This document shows positions 6,012-7,312 of a DNA stretch of 7,312 nucleotides, one piece after another (position 1 is the stretch's first letter; the number at the start of each line of letters is the position of its first letter). The DNA comes from Candidatus Bathyarchaeota archaeon (GTDB lineage Archaea; Thermoproteota; Bathyarchaeia; Bathyarchaeales; DTEX01), in contig JAGGUU010000003.1 of assembly GCA_021158305.1 (NCBI GenBank), positions 1-7,312 of the forward strand, written 5' to 3'. Below the pieces are notes generated by a model that was not told the origin of the DNA, did no database searches, and saw only the letters and a list, made by a program, of their open reading frames with translations. The position numbers and the translations under genes are program-made.

Positions 6012-6019
6012 TAATATAA
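6012..6019 (-). promoter_or_regulatory. Candidate TATA box for glycerate kinase
   Basis: TTATATTA on the minus strand. A start about 26 bases downstream, near 5989, would give a leader of about 38 bases that still includes the ribosome site at 5958-5964. Other AT-rich runs exist in the region, so this is the best of several candidates. Confidence 0.4.
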
Positions 6020-6043
6020 CTTCCCATTCCCTAAAAAAATAGA

Positions 6044-6066
6044 CATAATAAATGGCCATTTTTATG
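6044..6066. promoter_or_regulatory. Operator-like inverted repeat upstream of the glycerate kinase promoter
   Basis: The core AAATGGCCATTT (6050-6061) is a perfect 12-bp palindrome. It is extended outward by CATAA (6044-6048) and TTATG (6062-6066), with a single unpaired T at 6049. It lies about 25 bases upstream of the proposed TATA box, where an archaeal activator or repressor site would be expected. No known regulator motif is recognised. Confidence 0.35.
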
Positions 6067-6135
6067 CGCAGTGCTGTTTTAAGGCTTATTCTCCCTCAGT
6101 TTAGGATAATTTTTTAGTCCTTTAATTCGCCCGCC

Positions 6136-6156
6136 GAATGATATCATGAATCATTC
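6136..6156. repeat. Hairpin-forming inverted repeat, 7-bp arms
   Basis: GAATGAT (6136-6142) and ATCATTC (6150-6156) are exact reverse complements around a 7-base loop. It could be an operator, an RNA hairpin or part of the 3' end of the upstream transcript. It is not followed by a T-run on the minus strand, so it is not an obvious terminator. Confidence 0.3.
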
Positions 6157-6168
6157 AAGGAAAAATAT

Positions 6169-6192
6169 TCTCTATGTTCTTTTTTATAGAGA
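6169..6192. repeat. Hairpin-forming inverted repeat, 7-bp arms
   Basis: TCTCTAT (6169-6175) and ATAGAGA (6186-6192) are exact reverse complements around a 10-base, T-rich loop. The repeat directly neighbours the previous one and encloses a TATA-like AT run on both strands. Confidence 0.3.
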
Positions 6193-6266
6193 GCGTGTTG
6201 TGGATCCGATATGAAAGGGAGGAACTCTTGAATATTTGGGCGTAAAATATATCCATTATCTTTGCG

Positions 6267-6281
6267 GAAAAATCATTTTTC
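6267..6281 (-). terminator. Terminator-like palindrome after the ATP-NAD kinase-like gene
   Basis: On the minus strand GAAAAAT-G-ATTTTTC is a perfect 7-bp inverted repeat ending in a T5 run. It lies about 45 bases past the stop of the ATP-NAD kinase-like gene. The position and T-run fit archaeal termination. The stem is AT-only and weak, so the T-run is probably what matters. Confidence 0.4.
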
Positions 6282-6325
6282 TTCCCCTCTCAATTCGGTC
6301 ATTTTTTAAGTCCCTTTTTGGCGCC

Positions 6326-7312
6326 TCACTTAACTGGCATCATTACTTTCTGGTCATAATCAATTATGACCTCGATTTCCCCTTTAAGCTCTTCATCCAG
6401 ACGCGGATCTCCCGTATCCACTCTGAGATCTTTAAGATTTTCAATCTTGCTTCTTGTAGAGATAACTATTATGTTCCGCACTCCAACCTCCCTTATCACT
6501 CTGGGACTTATCTGTTGGTTTCCCCTGCCAAAGATGAATCCCTGTCCACCTATAGGTGTGACGATAATCTTTGCTTTTCTGCCTTTTATATACTTGAGGA
6601 TAGTCTCTTCATTCACGTCCTTTGCGATTATCTTTTTGTTTAGGAGTAGATCCACGCCTAGAAGTGTCTTTTTCTGGTCGAGTAGATCCGCTATTGTGCG
6701 CGTAGTTGTTCCCGGACCAAGAATATAGATGACGTCGGGCTGAAGAACCTTCTCAATAATATAAACGGCTATAGCTGCTTGATTCCTGAGCTCGCTTCTG
6801 CTTCGGGAACTCGGCATCTTAACTCCTTGAATATACTCCGCCTCGTATGGCACCAGCATATATCCATAGAGTTTAGCTGAAAGACGACCTTGCCTAAAGG
6901 CTTCCTCATCAATATCCATAACTTCGGCTTCTCTCAATGGAATCTCTGAGCTTAGGAATTTAGCAGTAATATGTGCAGCGATCTTTGGATTGAGAGCGAA
7001 GACGGCGCTGTGCATCTTGACTCCTGTTGGAACCCCTAACACGGGAAGCTTTAGCCCAATCACGTCCATTATATCTCGTGCCGTCCCGTCGCCTCCGCAA
7101 AAAACGAGAAGATCCACTTTCTCCTCAATCATCATCTTGGCTGCTTTCTTCGTGTCATTAGGGCCTGTTTTATCCTTAGGCTCCCCTATGGTAATGCATT
7201 CAAACCCGATTTCCTTCGCTTCCTCTTCGCCCATCTTTCCCGCAGCGGCTAATAGGTGAACCTCACTGTGGATTTTCTTTAGATGTGAGAGAAAGATCTT
7301 CGCCCTAGCAGG
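6326..7312 (-). CDS. ATP-NAD kinase-like protein (COG3199 family), N-terminus beyond window
   Basis: The frame is open from the right edge (7312) to a TGA at 6326-6328, giving 328 visible residues. The ATG at 7234 is internal: 26 in-frame residues precede it and match the family's continuing fold (IHSEVHLLAAAGKMGEEEA). The NAD-kinase nucleotide motif GGDGT is at visible residues 73-77. It is followed by GVPTGVKMHSAVFA (93-106), the block EVMDIDEEAFRQGRL, GPGTTTRTI at 199-207 and a C-terminal VTPIGGQGFIFGRGNQQIS. These blocks mark the COG3199 branch of ATP-NAD/AcoX kinases, usually about 330-380 residues, so perhaps 10-50 residues are missing. The fold binds ATP and a diphosphate or NAD-like substrate. 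True NAD kinase activity in this branch is not well established, so the substrate is left open. Confidence 0.9.
   Translation of the reverse strand, partial: PARAKIFLSHLKKIHSEVHLLAAAGKMGEEEAKEIGFECITIGEPKDKTGPNDTKKAAKMMIEEKVDLLVFCGGDGTARDIMDVIGLKLPVLGVPTGVKMHSAVFALNPKIAAHITAKFLSSEIPLREAEVMDIDEEAFRQGRLSAKLYGYMLVPYEAEYIQGVKMPSSRSRSELRNQAAIAVYIIEKVLQPDVIYILGPGTTTRTIADLLDQKKTLLGVDLLLNKKIIAKDVNEETILKYIKGRKAKIIVTPIGGQGFIFGRGNQQISPRVIREVGVRNIIVISTRSKIENLKDLRVDTGDPRLDEELKGEIEVIIDYDQKVMMPVK

Larger units (their letters stand above)
5952..6325. other. 374-bp intergenic region, no gene recognised
   Basis: Between the ATP-NAD kinase-like gene and glycerate kinase, both on the minus strand, no convincing coding frame is seen. 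The region holds the proposed glycerate kinase promoter and palindrome, two hairpin-forming repeats (6136-6156 and 6169-6192), a terminator-like palindrome (6267-6281), and two related segments around ATTTTTTA (6109-6116 and 6301-6308). A TATA-like TATAAAAAAG on the minus strand near 6180-6189 could start a leader or small RNA, but no RNA family is recognised. Confidence 0.5.
6090..6326. repeat. Imperfect direct repeat, two copies about 190 bp apart
   Basis: The segments at about 6090-6133 and 6283-6326 share an ordered set of blocks: CCCTC, TT.GG, the exact 8-mer ATTTTTTA (6109-6116 and 6301-6308), GTCC, TTT and CGCC. Small indels separate the blocks. The second copy ends at the stop of the ATP-NAD kinase-like gene. 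It may be an old local duplication or chance similarity in AT-rich DNA. Confidence 0.25.

Noticed and set aside
6100..6150. Possible C/D-box small RNA on the minus strand (ATGATAT and CTGA-like boxes).
   Set aside because: The C box is a poor match, there is no terminal stem and no internal C'/D' pair.
6181..6643. Plus-strand TATA-like TTTTTATAGA (6181-6190), GGGAGGA at 6217-6223 and a 135-codon frame from TTG 6236.
   Set aside because: The starts properly spaced from the ribosome-like site give only 5-6 codons. The long frame starts 12 bases away and is mostly antisense to the ATP-NAD kinase-like gene.
7234..7312. Starting the ATP-NAD kinase-like gene at ATG 7234.
   Set aside because: The frame stays open to the window edge with residues typical of the family, so the gene begins outside the window.

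Overview
The window reads as archaeal chromosome. Promoter regions carry AT-rich TATA-like boxes. Some starts look leaderless, while others have short purine-rich Shine-Dalgarno sites. The protein set is also typical of archaea: a MOFRL-type glycerate 2-kinase, a COG3199-type ATP-NAD kinase homologue and a compact archaeal-style tyrosine recombinase. Arginine is mostly AGA/AGG and base composition is moderately AT-rich. A lineage in the Thermoproteota/TACK group, possibly Bathyarchaeia-like, would fit, but this is an impression from gene content and not a demonstrated placement.

Layout: (1) 1-1158, minus: a nearly complete major facilitator transporter running off the left edge. (2) 1159-1411: a divergent intergenic region with a perfect 13-6-13 inverted repeat at 1353-1384. 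(3) 1412-2005, plus: a 197-residue tyrosine recombinase consisting of the catalytic domain only. (4) 2006-2255: a 250-bp gap with repeated ATGCAA motifs and T-run terminator candidates. (5) 2256-3296, minus: a zinc-dependent sorbitol/polyol-dehydrogenase-like enzyme. (6) 3297-3461: a divergent promoter region with a perfect 22-bp AT palindrome. (7) 3462-4557, plus: a two-gene operon for a membrane-anchored extracellular protein and a four-helix membrane protein, both of unknown function. (8) 4566-5951, minus: glycerate 2-kinase, ending 8 bp from the membrane operon. (9) 5952-6325: a 374-bp intergenic region rich in inverted repeats. (10) 6326-7312, minus: an ATP-NAD kinase-like protein whose N-terminus lies beyond the right edge.

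The dehydrogenase and glycerate kinase would fit polyol/sugar or sugar-acid breakdown feeding 2-phosphoglycerate into lower glycolysis. They are separate transcription units, so a shared pathway is only an inference. The most interesting element is the recombinase with a lox/dif-shaped inverted repeat immediately upstream. Its arm and spacer lengths match the architecture of a tyrosine-recombinase core site, and it also contains the gene's own TATA box. That suggests a self-contained recombination or autoregulated module of unknown role. No tRNA, rRNA, CRISPR array or insertion sequence was found.
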